Shown here piece by piece: positions 26,596 through 33,976 of a stretch of DNA of 34,160 bases. The stretch lies in contig MWYV01000012.1 in NCBI GenBank assembly GCA_002050435.1, forward strand, positions 1 through 34,160. Reading direction: 5' to 3'. The notes beneath the pieces were generated by a model. The model was given only the letters and a program-made list of their open reading frames with translations. It was not told the DNA's origin and made no database searches. A program made the position numbers and the translations under genes. The stretch's first letter is position 1, and each line of letters starts with the position of its first letter. Source of the stretch: Chitinophagales bacterium 33-2. Lineage in GTDB: Bacteria; Bacteroidota; Bacteroidia; Chitinophagales; Chitinophagaceae.

Positions 26596-27419
26596 GTATG
26601 AGGTTAAGCTGCAAGAACTGCGGCAATAATTTTACCGGAAATTATTGTAACAATTGCGGTGAAAAGCTCCACCTGGAAAAAGACAAGAAGATCAGTCTTA
26701 TCATTGGTGATGCCTTCCATTTCATTACCCATTTTGAAGGCAATTTTTTTAATACACTTAAGGCGGTCATTACAAGGCCAGGAAAACTTTCCAGGGATTA
26801 TTGCAATGGGAAAAGAAAAAGTTATTTCAAGCCTATATCGTTTTTTTTGATGCTGGTGATCCTTTACCTGTTGTTCCCTTTATTTGAGGGATTGAACATG
26901 AAGCTTACCTACCATGCAAAACACAATGCTTACGGCGGCTATGCTACAAGAAAAATCGAACAGTTATTGGAATCCAGGGGCTGGACTGAAGCATACCTGA
27001 CAGATATTTTTCAGTCAAAAGGAGAAAAGACTTCCAAATTCCTGTTGTTTATTGTACTGCCCGTAATGGCATGTTTTTCTTACCTGCTTGCGATTCGAAA
27101 ACGTCGCTTTTATTTTGATCATTTTATTTTCAGCACCGAGGTCATATCGGTATTTATCTTCTGGGGCTTTTTATTGCTCCCTGTTTTGTTGTTGATGACA
27201 AGGGCAGTTGGTATAAATCCTTTTTCTGGTGAAGACCAGGTGGCCCTAACGATTCTCAGCGTGTTTTTTGTTTACCTCACACTTGCAGGACGCAGGTTTT
27301 TCGGTTTTACCTGGTGGTATGCTCTTTTTTATGCTTTATTATTCTCCTTCATCTTTGTCATTTTCCTCGAGATGGTGTATAAATTCCTGCTGTTCTTTAT
27401 TGTCATCCACCTGGTTTAA
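26592..27419 (+). CDS. DUF3667 membrane protein with N-terminal zinc ribbon
   Basis: A 275-residue protein of unknown function. The N-terminus has a four-cysteine ribbon, Cys7/Cys10 and Cys19/Cys22 (CKNCG and CNNCG). A conserved DUF3667-like block follows (ITRPGKLSRDYCNGKRKSYFKP, given here as two parts ITRPGKLSRDYC and GKRKSYFKP). Five membrane helices follow at roughly 80-100, 150-170, 182-203, 213-233 and 240-268. It overlaps the upstream GH3-family gene by 4 nt. The start could also be the ATG at 26598, six bases in. Coupling suggests a joint function with GH3, but no mechanism is known to me. Confidence 0.8.
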   Translation: MSMRLSCKNCGNNFTGNYCNNCGEKLHLEKDKKISLIIGDAFHFITHFEGNFFNTLKAVITRPGKLSRDYCNGKRKSYFKPISFFLMLVILYLLFPLFEGLNMKLTYHAKHNAYGGYATRKIEQLLESRGWTEAYLTDIFQSKGEKTSKFLLFIVLPVMACFSYLLAIRKRRFYFDHFIFSTEVISVFIFWGFLLLPVLLLMTRAVGINPFSGEDQVALTILSVFFVYLTLAGRRFFGFTWWYALFYALLFSFIFVIFLEMVYKFLLFFIVIHLV

Positions 27420-27445
27420 TTATAACAAACATTCTTTTACTTTTG
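27415..27445 (+). promoter_or_regulatory. Bacteroidota-type promoter of fabG
   Basis: TACTTTTG at 27438-27445 is an exact TAnnTTTG match. TTTA at 27415-27418, one mismatch from TTTG, lies 19 bp upstream. The box ends 18 nt before the ATG at 27464 and covers the TTG at 27443, ruling against that as the start. Confidence 0.55.
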
Positions 27446-27463
27446 CTGCATCAAACATCATTC

Positions 27464-28219
27464 ATGAAATTACTTGAAAATAAAGTTGCACTTATTACTG
27501 GTGCTGCAAGAGGAATCGGGGAAGGTATTGCACTCAAATTTGCAGAACAGGGTGCAGCCATCGCATTTACTTATGTAAGTGAAGGAAGTGCTGAAAAAGC
27601 AAATGCGCTCGTAGAAAAACTGGTTGGTTTAGGTGTAAAAGCAAATGCATATCGAAGCAACGCCGGGGATTTTGCTGAGTGCGAACAACTGGTGAATGAA
27701 GTGGTGAAGGAATTTGGTGCTGTAGATATTTGCGTGAACAATGCTGGCATATCCAAAGACAATTTATTATTAAGAATGACACCTGACCAGTGGGATGATG
27801 TAATGAACATCAACCTGAAAAGTGTGTTTAATATGACGAAGCAGGTGATCAGGCCCATGATGAAAGCAAAAAGTGGCAGCATCATTAATATGAGTTCCGT
27901 GATCGGGCTCATGGGAAATGCAGGACAGGCCAGTTATGCCGCGTCAAAAGCAGGTATCAATGGATTTACCAAATCTGTGGCAAAGGAATTAGGCAGCAGA
28001 AACATTCGTTGTAATGCCATAGCACCGGGCTTTGTGGAAACAGACATGACTTCTTATTTGAAAGAAGGAGAGCAGGCCGATAAATACAGGGCAGGCATTC
28101 CCCTTGGAAGATTTGGTACTGCAGAGGACATCGCCAATGTTTGTCTGTTCCTGGCTTCTGATCTTGGCAATTACGTAACCGGACAGGTGATCTGCGTGGA
28201 TGGCGGCTTGTACATGTAA
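27464..28219 (+). CDS. fabG: 3-oxoacyl-ACP reductase FabG
   Basis: NADPH-dependent short-chain dehydrogenase of fatty-acid synthesis, 251 residues. The cofactor motif is TGAARGIGEGIA near the N-terminus, the structural NNAGISKDN follows, and the catalytic set is Ser in NMSSVIG with Tyr and Lys in YAASKAG. The tail ends VTGQVICVDGGLYM, typical of FabG. I use the ATG at 27464 (MKLLENKVALITG), placed 18 nt after a -7 box; the frame from the TTG at 27443 adds seven residues of promoter sequence. Other SDR activities cannot be excluded by sequence alone, but the NNAGI-D-LLLRM pattern favours FabG. Confidence 0.9.
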   Translation: MKLLENKVALITGAARGIGEGIALKFAEQGAAIAFTYVSEGSAEKANALVEKLVGLGVKANAYRSNAGDFAECEQLVNEVVKEFGAVDICVNNAGISKDNLLLRMTPDQWDDVMNINLKSVFNMTKQVIRPMMKAKSGSIINMSSVIGLMGNAGQASYAASKAGINGFTKSVAKELGSRNIRCNAIAPGFVETDMTSYLKEGEQADKYRAGIPLGRFGTAEDIANVCLFLASDLGNYVTGQVICVDGGLYM

Positions 28220-28263
28220 CGTGTTCTATAAATTTCTAAAATCTTCAGGTGGTTTGTAAAAGG

Positions 28264-28815
28264 CTACACCTTTTTTTTCTGGTTTTTGATTACGAAGAAA
28301 AGTAGCCCCGCTGCAACCAGTACCAATATCAGTTTCCCCTGCCAGCCAAAGGAAGTGACCTGGTACACAGAATAAGCTTCGATGAGCAATGCCGGTACTT
28401 TTCCAATTGAACTCGCAATCAGGAAAACTGTTAAGGTCACTTTCCCAATAGCTGCTGCAAAAGTTACCAGCCCTGAAGGAACAAAAGGGATGAGGCGCAA
28501 AGCAAGTATCAATAAAAACGCAGGTCTTCCTTGCGCATCTACCAATTGCACCAGTTTTGGAAATTTTTCGAGTTTGTTGTGTGCAGCTTTTTTAAATCCT
28601 TTTCTATAAAGAAGAAAGGCGACAAGTGCGCCAACAGCTTCTCCAATAAAAGAGATCAGCGTTCCCTGCCAAAATCCAAAGAACAGGATGTTGGCCGCGG
28701 TAATAAAAAAACTTGGAACGATTCCAAGTACTGCGATCAGTACACTGATAAAAATACTGATCACCACAGCCATTTGCTGGTGCTCCCTGAACAACTCAAT
28801 GATCGCTTCTTTCAA
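28264..28815 (-). CDS. VTT-domain (TVP38/TMEM64-like) membrane protein
   Basis: Polytopic membrane protein of 183 residues with a VTT (SNARE-associated Golgi) domain, a family linked to lipid or small-molecule movement. Diagnostic parts are FFGFWQGTLISFIGEAVGA and RLIPFVPSGLVTFAAAIG, followed by C-terminal helices and a KNQKKKV tail. The start is a TTG (28815) immediately after the paaI stop codon, with no base between; the nearest ATG is 42 nt further in and would cut into the first helix. It therefore looks like the last gene of the paaABCDGI transcript. A role in phenylacetate metabolism is not indicated by its family. Confidence 0.8.
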   Translation of the reverse strand: MKEAIIELFREHQQMAVVISIFISVLIAVLGIVPSFFITAANILFFGFWQGTLISFIGEAVGALVAFLLYRKGFKKAAHNKLEKFPKLVQLVDAQGRPAFLLILALRLIPFVPSGLVTFAAAIGKVTLTVFLIASSIGKVPALLIEAYSVYQVTSFGWQGKLILVLVAAGLLFFVIKNQKKKV

Positions 28816-29244
28816 TTAGATGAGATTTCTACCGGTTCTGAAACAGGTTCCTTTGAACAAGGCTACTTGTTGCTGGTGCTGATTAAATATGGTTACCAGG
28901 TAAAGTCCTGTAGTTCTTCCATTATGTAATTCTTTTGCTTCGGCAGTCAGGATGTCACCCGGATAGGTTGGTTTTAAAAAGTTGATACTGGTATCCAGTG
29001 CCATTGATAAATTGTTCCTGTTGTTGCAGGCAAATGCAAAAGCACTGTCTGCAAGAGAAAAGCATACGCCTCCGTGGATTACACCAAAGCCATTGATCAT
29101 TTCTGCACGGATCTCCATTGCAATCCTGCTGTATCCTTCTTTCACTTCCAGCACTCTGATACCCAACCACTGACTGAACAGGTCTTTTTCCATCATTTTA
29201 TTCACCACCAGTTCCGCGTGCAGGTCTTTATTATTTGTTTCCAT
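28816..29244 (-). CDS. paaI: PaaI hydroxyphenylacetyl-CoA thioesterase
   Basis: Hotdog-fold thioesterase of 142 residues that releases CoA from ring-hydroxylated phenylacetyl-CoA by-products. The signature GFGVIHGGVCFSLADSAFA contains the catalytic aspartate of the PaaI group (LAD) and the HGG loop; YPGDILTAEAKELHNGRTTG completes the domain. The ATG overlaps the paaG stop codon by one base (TAATG), showing translational coupling. Together with PaaY it gives this pathway two rescue thioesterases. Confidence 0.9.
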   Translation of the reverse strand: METNNKDLHAELVVNKMMEKDLFSQWLGIRVLEVKEGYSRIAMEIRAEMINGFGVIHGGVCFSLADSAFAFACNNRNNLSMALDTSINFLKPTYPGDILTAEAKELHNGRTTGLYLVTIFNQHQQQVALFKGTCFRTGRNLI

Positions 29245-30020
29245 TATTCACCTTTAAATATGGGTTTGCGTTTTTCAAGAAAAGCCTGGACACCTTCTTT
29301 ATAGTCGGCAGTTTGCCCGGCTTTTTCCTGCAATTCTTCCTCTAAAATTAATTGCTCATTATAATTATTGCAGAAAGAAGCGTTCAAAGCCTGTTTTGTA
29401 TAAGCCAATCCTTTTGTAGGCATAACGGCCAGCACACCAGCCAATTTATAAGCTTCTTCCATGAAAACTGCATCATCAAATACTTTGTAGATCATCCCCA
29501 TTTTTTCTGCTTCGTCTGCAGGAACTTTATCGCCCAGCATCGCAAGGGCTGAAGCTTTTTGCCAGCCTACAAGCCGGGGCAAAAAATAAGTGCCTCCACT
29601 ATCGGGTATCAAACCAATTTTAGAAAATGCCTGTATGAAACTGGAGGATCTAGCTGCAATTACAATGTCGCAACAAAGCGCGATGTTGGCGCCTGCACCG
29701 GCAGCTACTCCATTCACCACAGCCAATACGGGTTTTTCCAGTGACCGAATCTGACGGATGACTGGATTATAATGTTCCTCAAGAATTGATGTAATATCAG
29801 GACCATCTTTGGCAACCACTTCATCCAGGTCCTGCCCAGCAGAGAATGCCTTGCCGGCACCGGTGATCATGATACACCTGATGTCTGTGTTTATGCTGGC
29901 TTCATGCAGTTTTTGCTGGAGTTCCAATGCCATTTCCCTGTTGAAAGCATTGTATTTTTCTGCCCTGTTCAGCGTGATCAAACCAATGGAATCCTTTATT
30001 TCAAAAAGTATGGAGGACAT
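29244..30020 (-). CDS. paaG: PaaG: 1,2-epoxyphenylacetyl-CoA isomerase
   Basis: Crotonase-fold enzyme of 258 residues that isomerises ring-1,2-epoxyphenylacetyl-CoA to oxepin-CoA; it also shifts double bonds later in the pathway. The diagnostic run is AAGAGANIALCCDIVIAAR followed by AFSKIGLIPDSGGT, with Asp140 matching E. coli Asp136 and asparagine 112 where hydratases have glutamate. The oxyanion-hole segment FSAGQDLDE is present. It lies 57 nt after paaD and overlaps paaI. This separates it from the other crotonase at 3478, which keeps a glutamate in the second catalytic position. Confidence 0.92.
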   Translation of the reverse strand: MSSILFEIKDSIGLITLNRAEKYNAFNREMALELQQKLHEASINTDIRCIMITGAGKAFSAGQDLDEVVAKDGPDITSILEEHYNPVIRQIRSLEKPVLAVVNGVAAGAGANIALCCDIVIAARSSSFIQAFSKIGLIPDSGGTYFLPRLVGWQKASALAMLGDKVPADEAEKMGMIYKVFDDAVFMEEAYKLAGVLAVMPTKGLAYTKQALNASFCNNYNEQLILEEELQEKAGQTADYKEGVQAFLEKRKPIFKGE

Positions 30021-30077
30021 GTTTTTATGGTAAAACTAGCGAAGTGCGTTCAATTATTAATTGCAGCTAAATGCTGG

Positions 30078-30617
30078 TTAATGACATTTGAAGTAATCAA
30101 AGGTTTCTGTGCAGTCGAGGCACTTGTACATGGCTTTGCAGGCTGTGGAGCCAAACTGGCTGATCAAATTGGTATGGGTTGAATTACAGCGCGGACAATT
30201 CACCAGTTCTTCCTGGAACATTTCCGTGATACAAAATTGCTGTTTGGGGTTGGGTGGGGCAATACCATAAGACCTTAATTTGTTCTTTCCTTCTTCCGTC
30301 ATCCAGTCTGTGGTCCATGCGGGCGAAAGCTGCTGACGAATGACTACATGCCGGTAACCTTTTTCGATCAGCTTTAACCTGATGTCCATGGATATCACAT
30401 CCATTGCAGGACAACCGGAATAGGTGGGTGTGATGCTGATCTCCACTTTTTGTTGGTCTTCTTCCGTATAGACTTTTACTTCACGAACAATGCCCAGGTC
30501 AAGAATGGAAAGCACGGGCACTTCCGGATCCTTAACTTCATAAAGCAGTTCCATGATCTTTTGCTTTTCCATGGAATGGATCTCCTGCCTATATTGATCC
30601 TGCCCATTCATCACCAT
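30078..30617 (-). CDS. paaD: PaaD: phenylacetyl-CoA epoxidase accessory subunit
   Basis: A 179-residue MIP18/DUF59-type protein needed for maturation of the epoxidase, probably iron-sulfur cluster delivery to PaaE. The DUF59 block is VKDPEVPVLSILDLGIVREV, then TPTYSGCPAMDVI, and a C-terminal zinc ribbon has CPRC and CLDC pairs plus an intermediate cysteine. The frame opens with two close ATGs (30617 and 30611). The first overlaps the paaC 3' end by 7 nt, and a third in-frame methionine (MEKQKIMELL) lies 15 residues in, so the start is uncertain. Confidence 0.92.
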   Translation of the reverse strand: MVMNGQDQYRQEIHSMEKQKIMELLYEVKDPEVPVLSILDLGIVREVKVYTEEDQQKVEISITPTYSGCPAMDVISMDIRLKLIEKGYRHVVIRQQLSPAWTTDWMTEEGKNKLRSYGIAPPNPKQQFCITEMFQEELVNCPRCNSTHTNLISQFGSTACKAMYKCLDCTETFDYFKCH

Positions 30618-31438
30618 TGCGCGTTTGGATAGGTTCGCTGAAGGAATTGCATTTCCGCCAGCAAGTAACCCATATATTCTGTATGGATGCCTTTTTTACC
30701 TCCCGACTGAAGTGCCGGTGCTACAGGAATATCAAGTCCAGCCTCACTGAAAACAACTGAAACGGCATCCATCCATTTTTGTTTGATGGCAGCCGGATCG
30801 GCGCCTGTACCTGTGGATGCCAGTGAAGTTTCAAATGGTGAAGCTTCAAAAAATTCACCAGTAAACATCCATAATTCTGAAAGCGCCTGCCTGATCCGCT
30901 GATGGCTTTCATTGGTTCCATCGCCCAGGCGGATCACCCATTCTGCACTCCATCTTACATGATAGGCTGTTTCCTTAATCGATTTTTCAGCAATGGCTGC
31001 AATGTCGGGATCTGTGGAGCATTGTAAAGCTTCGTATTGGTAAAACTGGAAAACGGAAAAAAAATATTGTCTCAATATGCTGAATGCCCAGTCACCTTTT
31101 GGCAATTCTGTGATTAGCAAATTCCTGTATTGGTGTTCATCACGTAACATGGCCAGATCATCTTCTTCAAGCTCCCTTCCGTAACTTTTCCATATCCGTG
31201 GCAACAACTGGTCCGCAGCTGTTTTTTCTTCGGCAGCCATTTGATTAAAACCTTTTGCTGCATATTGATAAAAATGACGCGCCTGCCCGATCAGGTCAAG
31301 TGAAATATTGGTGATGGCGATATCCTGTTCCAGTACAGGTCCATGTCCTGTCCACTCAGCATTTCTTTGTCCCAACACAAGTGCATTGTCGGCAAGGTGA
31401 AGCAAATAGGTAAAAAGATGTTTCTGCATATTCTTCAA
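30611..31438 (-). CDS. paaC: PaaC: phenylacetyl-CoA epoxidase structural subunit
   Basis: Ferritin-like alpha subunit partner of 275 residues that pairs with PaaA in the ring-1,2-epoxidase and has no catalytic iron site. Recognisable blocks are DNALVLGQRNAEWTGHGP, ALDLIGQARH-type sequence (SLDLIGQARHFYQYA), DEHQYRNLLITELPKGDWA and KETAYHVRWSAEWVIRLGDG, then the C-terminal GGKKGIHTEYMG. The length exceeds E. coli PaaC (248) mainly near the C-terminus. It starts 29 nt after paaB; either the first or the fourth codon (MQKHLF) could be the start. Confidence 0.93.
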   Translation of the reverse strand: MKNMQKHLFTYLLHLADNALVLGQRNAEWTGHGPVLEQDIAITNISLDLIGQARHFYQYAAKGFNQMAAEEKTAADQLLPRIWKSYGRELEEDDLAMLRDEHQYRNLLITELPKGDWAFSILRQYFFSVFQFYQYEALQCSTDPDIAAIAEKSIKETAYHVRWSAEWVIRLGDGTNESHQRIRQALSELWMFTGEFFEASPFETSLASTGTGADPAAIKQKWMDAVSVVFSEAGLDIPVAPALQSGGKKGIHTEYMGYLLAEMQFLQRTYPNAQW

Positions 31439-31467
31439 ATGAAAAGCGGGAAATAGGGATAAAATTG

Positions 31468-31872
31468 CTACATGTGATTTACTTCATCGGGAAGGTCATA
31501 AAAAGTAGGATGCCTGTACACCTTATCATTTGCAGGTTCATAAAAGCTTTCGGCTTCATCTGGGTTGGAAGCATGAATGTATTTACTTTCCACCACCCAG
31601 ATACTTACACCTTCCTGTCGCCTTGTATATACATCACGTGCATTTTCAACAGCCATTCCTGCATCAGCCGCATGCAGGCTTCCAACATGTTTATGGTCCA
31701 GACCTTGTTTGCTCCGGATAAAAATTTCCCATAAGGGCCATTCCGTTTTTGCAGTTCCTGGTTCATTCCTTTCATTATTGGATGCAACAGTTTTGGCTGC
31801 TTCATTTCCAGGAGTTGCACCACCTTTGATGGCGTCATAATCACCGTAATAGATCTTACGAAAGAAATTCAT
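31468..31872 (-). CDS. paaB: PaaB: phenylacetyl-CoA epoxidase subunit
   Basis: Small subunit bridging the epoxidase PaaAC heterodimers. The conserved core WPLWEIFIRSKQGLDHKHVG, then SLHAADAGMAVENARDVYTR, SIWVVESKYI and VYRHPTFYDLPDEVNHM, matches E. coli PaaB closely. At 134 residues it has about 40 extra N-terminal residues (MNFFRKIYYGDYDAIKGG and onward) compared with the 95-residue E. coli protein. No ATG exists at the start of the core, so the extension is probably translated unless a GTG/TTG is used. It lies between paaA and paaC with short gaps. Confidence 0.93.
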   Translation of the reverse strand: MNFFRKIYYGDYDAIKGGATPGNEAAKTVASNNERNEPGTAKTEWPLWEIFIRSKQGLDHKHVGSLHAADAGMAVENARDVYTRRQEGVSIWVVESKYIHASNPDEAESFYEPANDKVYRHPTFYDLPDEVNHM

Positions 31873-31901
31873 AGCGTTAATTTTTCAGCTTCGTTTTTAT
31901 A

Positions 31902-32846
31902 TTATGCCGCTTTTTGTTTCCTGTTGATGCGTTTGTCGGCATGCGCCTGCGCGGCTTCCCTGACCCAGGCACCTGCTTCCCAGGCATTTTTTCTTGCATC
32001 CAGCCTTTGTTTATTGCAGGGACCATTTCCATTTACAACATTCCAGAATTCATCCCAGTTGATGGTTCCAAAATCATAATGCTTTCTTTCTTCATTCCAT
32101 TTCAGATCCGGATCAGGAAGCGTCATGCCCAGTAATTTCACCTGTTCTGCAACCATATCAACAAACCGCTGACGCAATTCATCATTACTGAATCTTTTGA
32201 TCTTCCATTTCATACTTTGTTCACTGTGCAAACTTTCACTGTCGTTCGGACCAAACATCATGAGGCTGGGCCACCACCATCGATCGATGGCATCCTGCAC
32301 CATGGCACGCTGGTCGGGATTTCCCTTGCTCAACACAAGCAGGGCTTCAAAACCCTGGCGCTGGTGAAAGCTTTCTTCTTTACAAACACGTATCATGGCA
32401 CGGCTATAGGGTCCAAACGAGGTGCGGCATAATGGAACCTGGTTCATAATGGCGGCTCCGTCCACAAGCCAGCCAACTGTACCCATATCAGCCCAGTTCA
32501 GTGTAGGGTAATTAAAAATGGAAGAATATTTTGCTTTTCCTGAATGCAGCTGATCATACATCTGGTCGCGCGTAATGCCCAGGGTTTCGGCTGCAGAATA
32601 GAGGTACAATCCATGTCCCGCTTCATCCTGCACTTTTGCAATCAAAATCTGTTTGCGTTTCAGCGAAGGCGCCCTGGAAATCCAGTTGCCTTCCGGTAAC
32701 ATCCCAACGATCTCGCTGTGCGCGTGCTGGCTGATCTGGCGGATCAGGGTTTGCCTGTATTTTTCAGGCATCCAGTCCTTTGGCTCAATGCGTACTTCGG
32801 CATCTACCTTGTCCTGGAAAATTTTTTCTGGATTCTGTATTGACAT
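31902..32846 (-). CDS. paaA: PaaA: phenylacetyl-CoA epoxidase catalytic subunit
   Basis: Di-iron oxygenase subunit that inserts oxygen across the C1-C2 bond of phenylacetyl-CoA. I start it at the ATG at 32846 (314 aa, [14 protein letters not shown]); the frame from 32876 adds ten residues upstream of a -7 box. The iron ligands are all present in this numbering: Glu45 (HSEIVG), Glu75 and His78 (QDEAGH), Asp129 (VDG), and Glu158 and His161 (KEESFH). Each is offset by three from the E. coli enzyme (42, 72, 75, 126, 155, 158). It is the first gene of a minus-strand run paaABCD-paaG-paaI-VTT. Confidence 0.95.
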   Translation of the reverse strand: MSIQNPEKIFQDKVDAEVRIEPKDWMPEKYRQTLIRQISQHAHSEIVGMLPEGNWISRAPSLKRKQILIAKVQDEAGHGLYLYSAAETLGITRDQMYDQLHSGKAKYSSIFNYPTLNWADMGTVGWLVDGAAIMNQVPLCRTSFGPYSRAMIRVCKEESFHQRQGFEALLVLSKGNPDQRAMVQDAIDRWWWPSLMMFGPNDSESLHSEQSMKWKIKRFSNDELRQRFVDMVAEQVKLLGMTLPDPDLKWNEERKHYDFGTINWDEFWNVVNGNGPCNKQRLDARKNAWEAGAWVREAAQAHADKRINRKQKAA

Positions 32847-32863
32847 ATAGCAAAACTTGGCTA

Positions 32864-32871
32864 CAAATTTA
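32864..32871 (-). promoter_or_regulatory. Bacteroidota -7 box upstream of paaA
   Basis: On the minus strand this reads TAAATTTG, an exact TAnnTTTG match, 17 nt before the ATG at 32846. It supports that start over the one at 32876. The -33 region has no obvious TTTG, which may mean the operon needs an activator (inference). Confidence 0.5.
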
Positions 32872-32971
32872 GGCATTCCAGGGCCGTTTTTCTGTTAATA
32901 ACCCCGCATTCATCAGCTAAAGATTGCTGTTATTTGGGAAGAATTCTTAGTTTAAAGCAAATTTTACAGTA

Positions 32972-33682
32972 ATGCGCATTGCCTGCCTGTTCTTTTTGCT
33001 TTTTGTCTTTTCAAATCTCAGCGCTCAAAATACCGACCCCCGGAACATGGTGGTAAAGGATTCTTCAGGACAATTATATCCTTTCGACATTTGGCAGGCG
33101 CTGTTCATGAAAGGCAATTATATTTTGAAGCCGGAACATCCAAAAGAAAAAAATACCGCTTATTTTCTCGTCCGCATTTCTGAGGAGGAAAGAAAAGTGA
33201 GACTGGAAAAAATGCCAAAGCCCAGGCCCAGTAATTTTTTTAAAAATGGAAAAAAAGTTCAGTTATTTAAATCAGAAGACCTGGCAGGCAACAAACTGGA
33301 TCTTACGGAAGCGAAAGGAAAGATCATTGTTTTGAATTTCTGGTTCATCAACTGCAAACCCTGCCGGATGGAAATTCCGGATCTGAATACACTGGTTGAC
33401 AGTTTCAGGAACAATGAAAAAGTGTTATTTGTGGGCATTGCCCTGGATGACAAGGATGCGATCAACAAATTCATTAATACAAACCCATTTCGTTATACGC
33501 TGGTCCCTGCTGGAAATTATATTGCGGGACTCTACTCTGTAAAATCTTTTCCAACACATGCTGTGATCGACCAGGAAGGGAAAGTTTATTTCCATACCAC
33601 GGGACTTGCATTGAATACAGTTTACTGGGTGGAGAAATCGATCAGGGAGTTACTGGCAAAAGAAGATGTTGCCAAACAATAG
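32972..33682 (+). CDS. TlpA/ResA-like thiol-disulfide oxidoreductase
   Basis: Exported thioredoxin-fold protein of 236 residues. The signal peptide is MRIACLFFLLFVFSNLSAQ. An N-terminal region of about 70 residues without a known domain precedes the redoxin domain (about 95-232). The active site is CKPC at Cys128/Cys131 in LNFWFINCKPCRMEIPDL, and the cis-proline loop is SFPTHAVID. It is divergent from paaA, with 125 nt between the two start codons. No partner gene is adjacent; a periplasmic disulfide-reducing role is inferred from the family. Confidence 0.87.
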   Translation: MRIACLFFLLFVFSNLSAQNTDPRNMVVKDSSGQLYPFDIWQALFMKGNYILKPEHPKEKNTAYFLVRISEEERKVRLEKMPKPRPSNFFKNGKKVQLFKSEDLAGNKLDLTEAKGKIIVLNFWFINCKPCRMEIPDLNTLVDSFRNNEKVLFVGIALDDKDAINKFINTNPFRYTLVPAGNYIAGLYSVKSFPTHAVIDQEGKVYFHTTGLALNTVYWVEKSIRELLAKEDVAKQ

Positions 33683-33761
33683 CCTGTTTTATACATTAAT
33701 TTTTTTGAGGTATTTAAGATAAGATTTGTGTTATCATCCTGCAGAAATCAAAAAAGGCCTT

Positions 33762-33820
33762 CCGCAGATTACCCAGATTTTCGCTGATTGGTTTTCTGCG
33801 TTCATCAGCGTAACCTGTGG
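33762..33820. repeat. Imperfect inverted repeat (CGCAGATT/AATCAGCG-type)
   Basis: Two 26-nt arms (33762-33787 and 33795-33820) match as inverted repeats at 18 of 26 positions, with a 7-nt loop. The arms contain short themes CCGCAGATTAC and TCGCTGATT. It sits 80 nt after the last gene. It resembles degenerate intergenic repeats seen in Bacteroidota, but I cannot confirm copy number. Confidence 0.55.
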
Positions 33821-33913
33821 GCAACAAGAGGCAGGTACTGGTGTCAAATAGATCCAGGTTTCCTCATAAAATGAAATTCCAGGCCTAATCTTATAACATT
33901 TGGGTGGTTGTGT

Positions 33914-33976
33914 GCGCCTTATTGCTCCTGATTTTTCCTAAGAAATCTTTATACCTAAGGAGGAGCAATACAGCGC
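33914..33976. repeat. Long inverted repeat in the gene-free tail
   Basis: TATTGCTCCT (33920-33929) and AGGAGCAATA (33961-33970) are perfect 10-nt arms. Beyond a 2-nt mismatch each side, GCGC (33914-33917) pairs with GCGC (33973-33976). The 31-nt centre is AT-rich. No T-tract follows, so it is not a simple terminator. Confidence 0.6.

Noticed and set aside
28247..28278. Hairpin plus T-run between fabG and the VTT gene
   Set aside because: The possible stems (AGGTG/CACCT or AAAAGG/CCTTTT) are short and weak and overlap the stop codon of the opposite gene, so I do not call a terminator.
33914..33976. Integron attC site or tRNA-like structure
   Set aside because: There are no RYYYAAC/GTTRRRY core sites and no tRNA cloverleaf arms or TTC loop.
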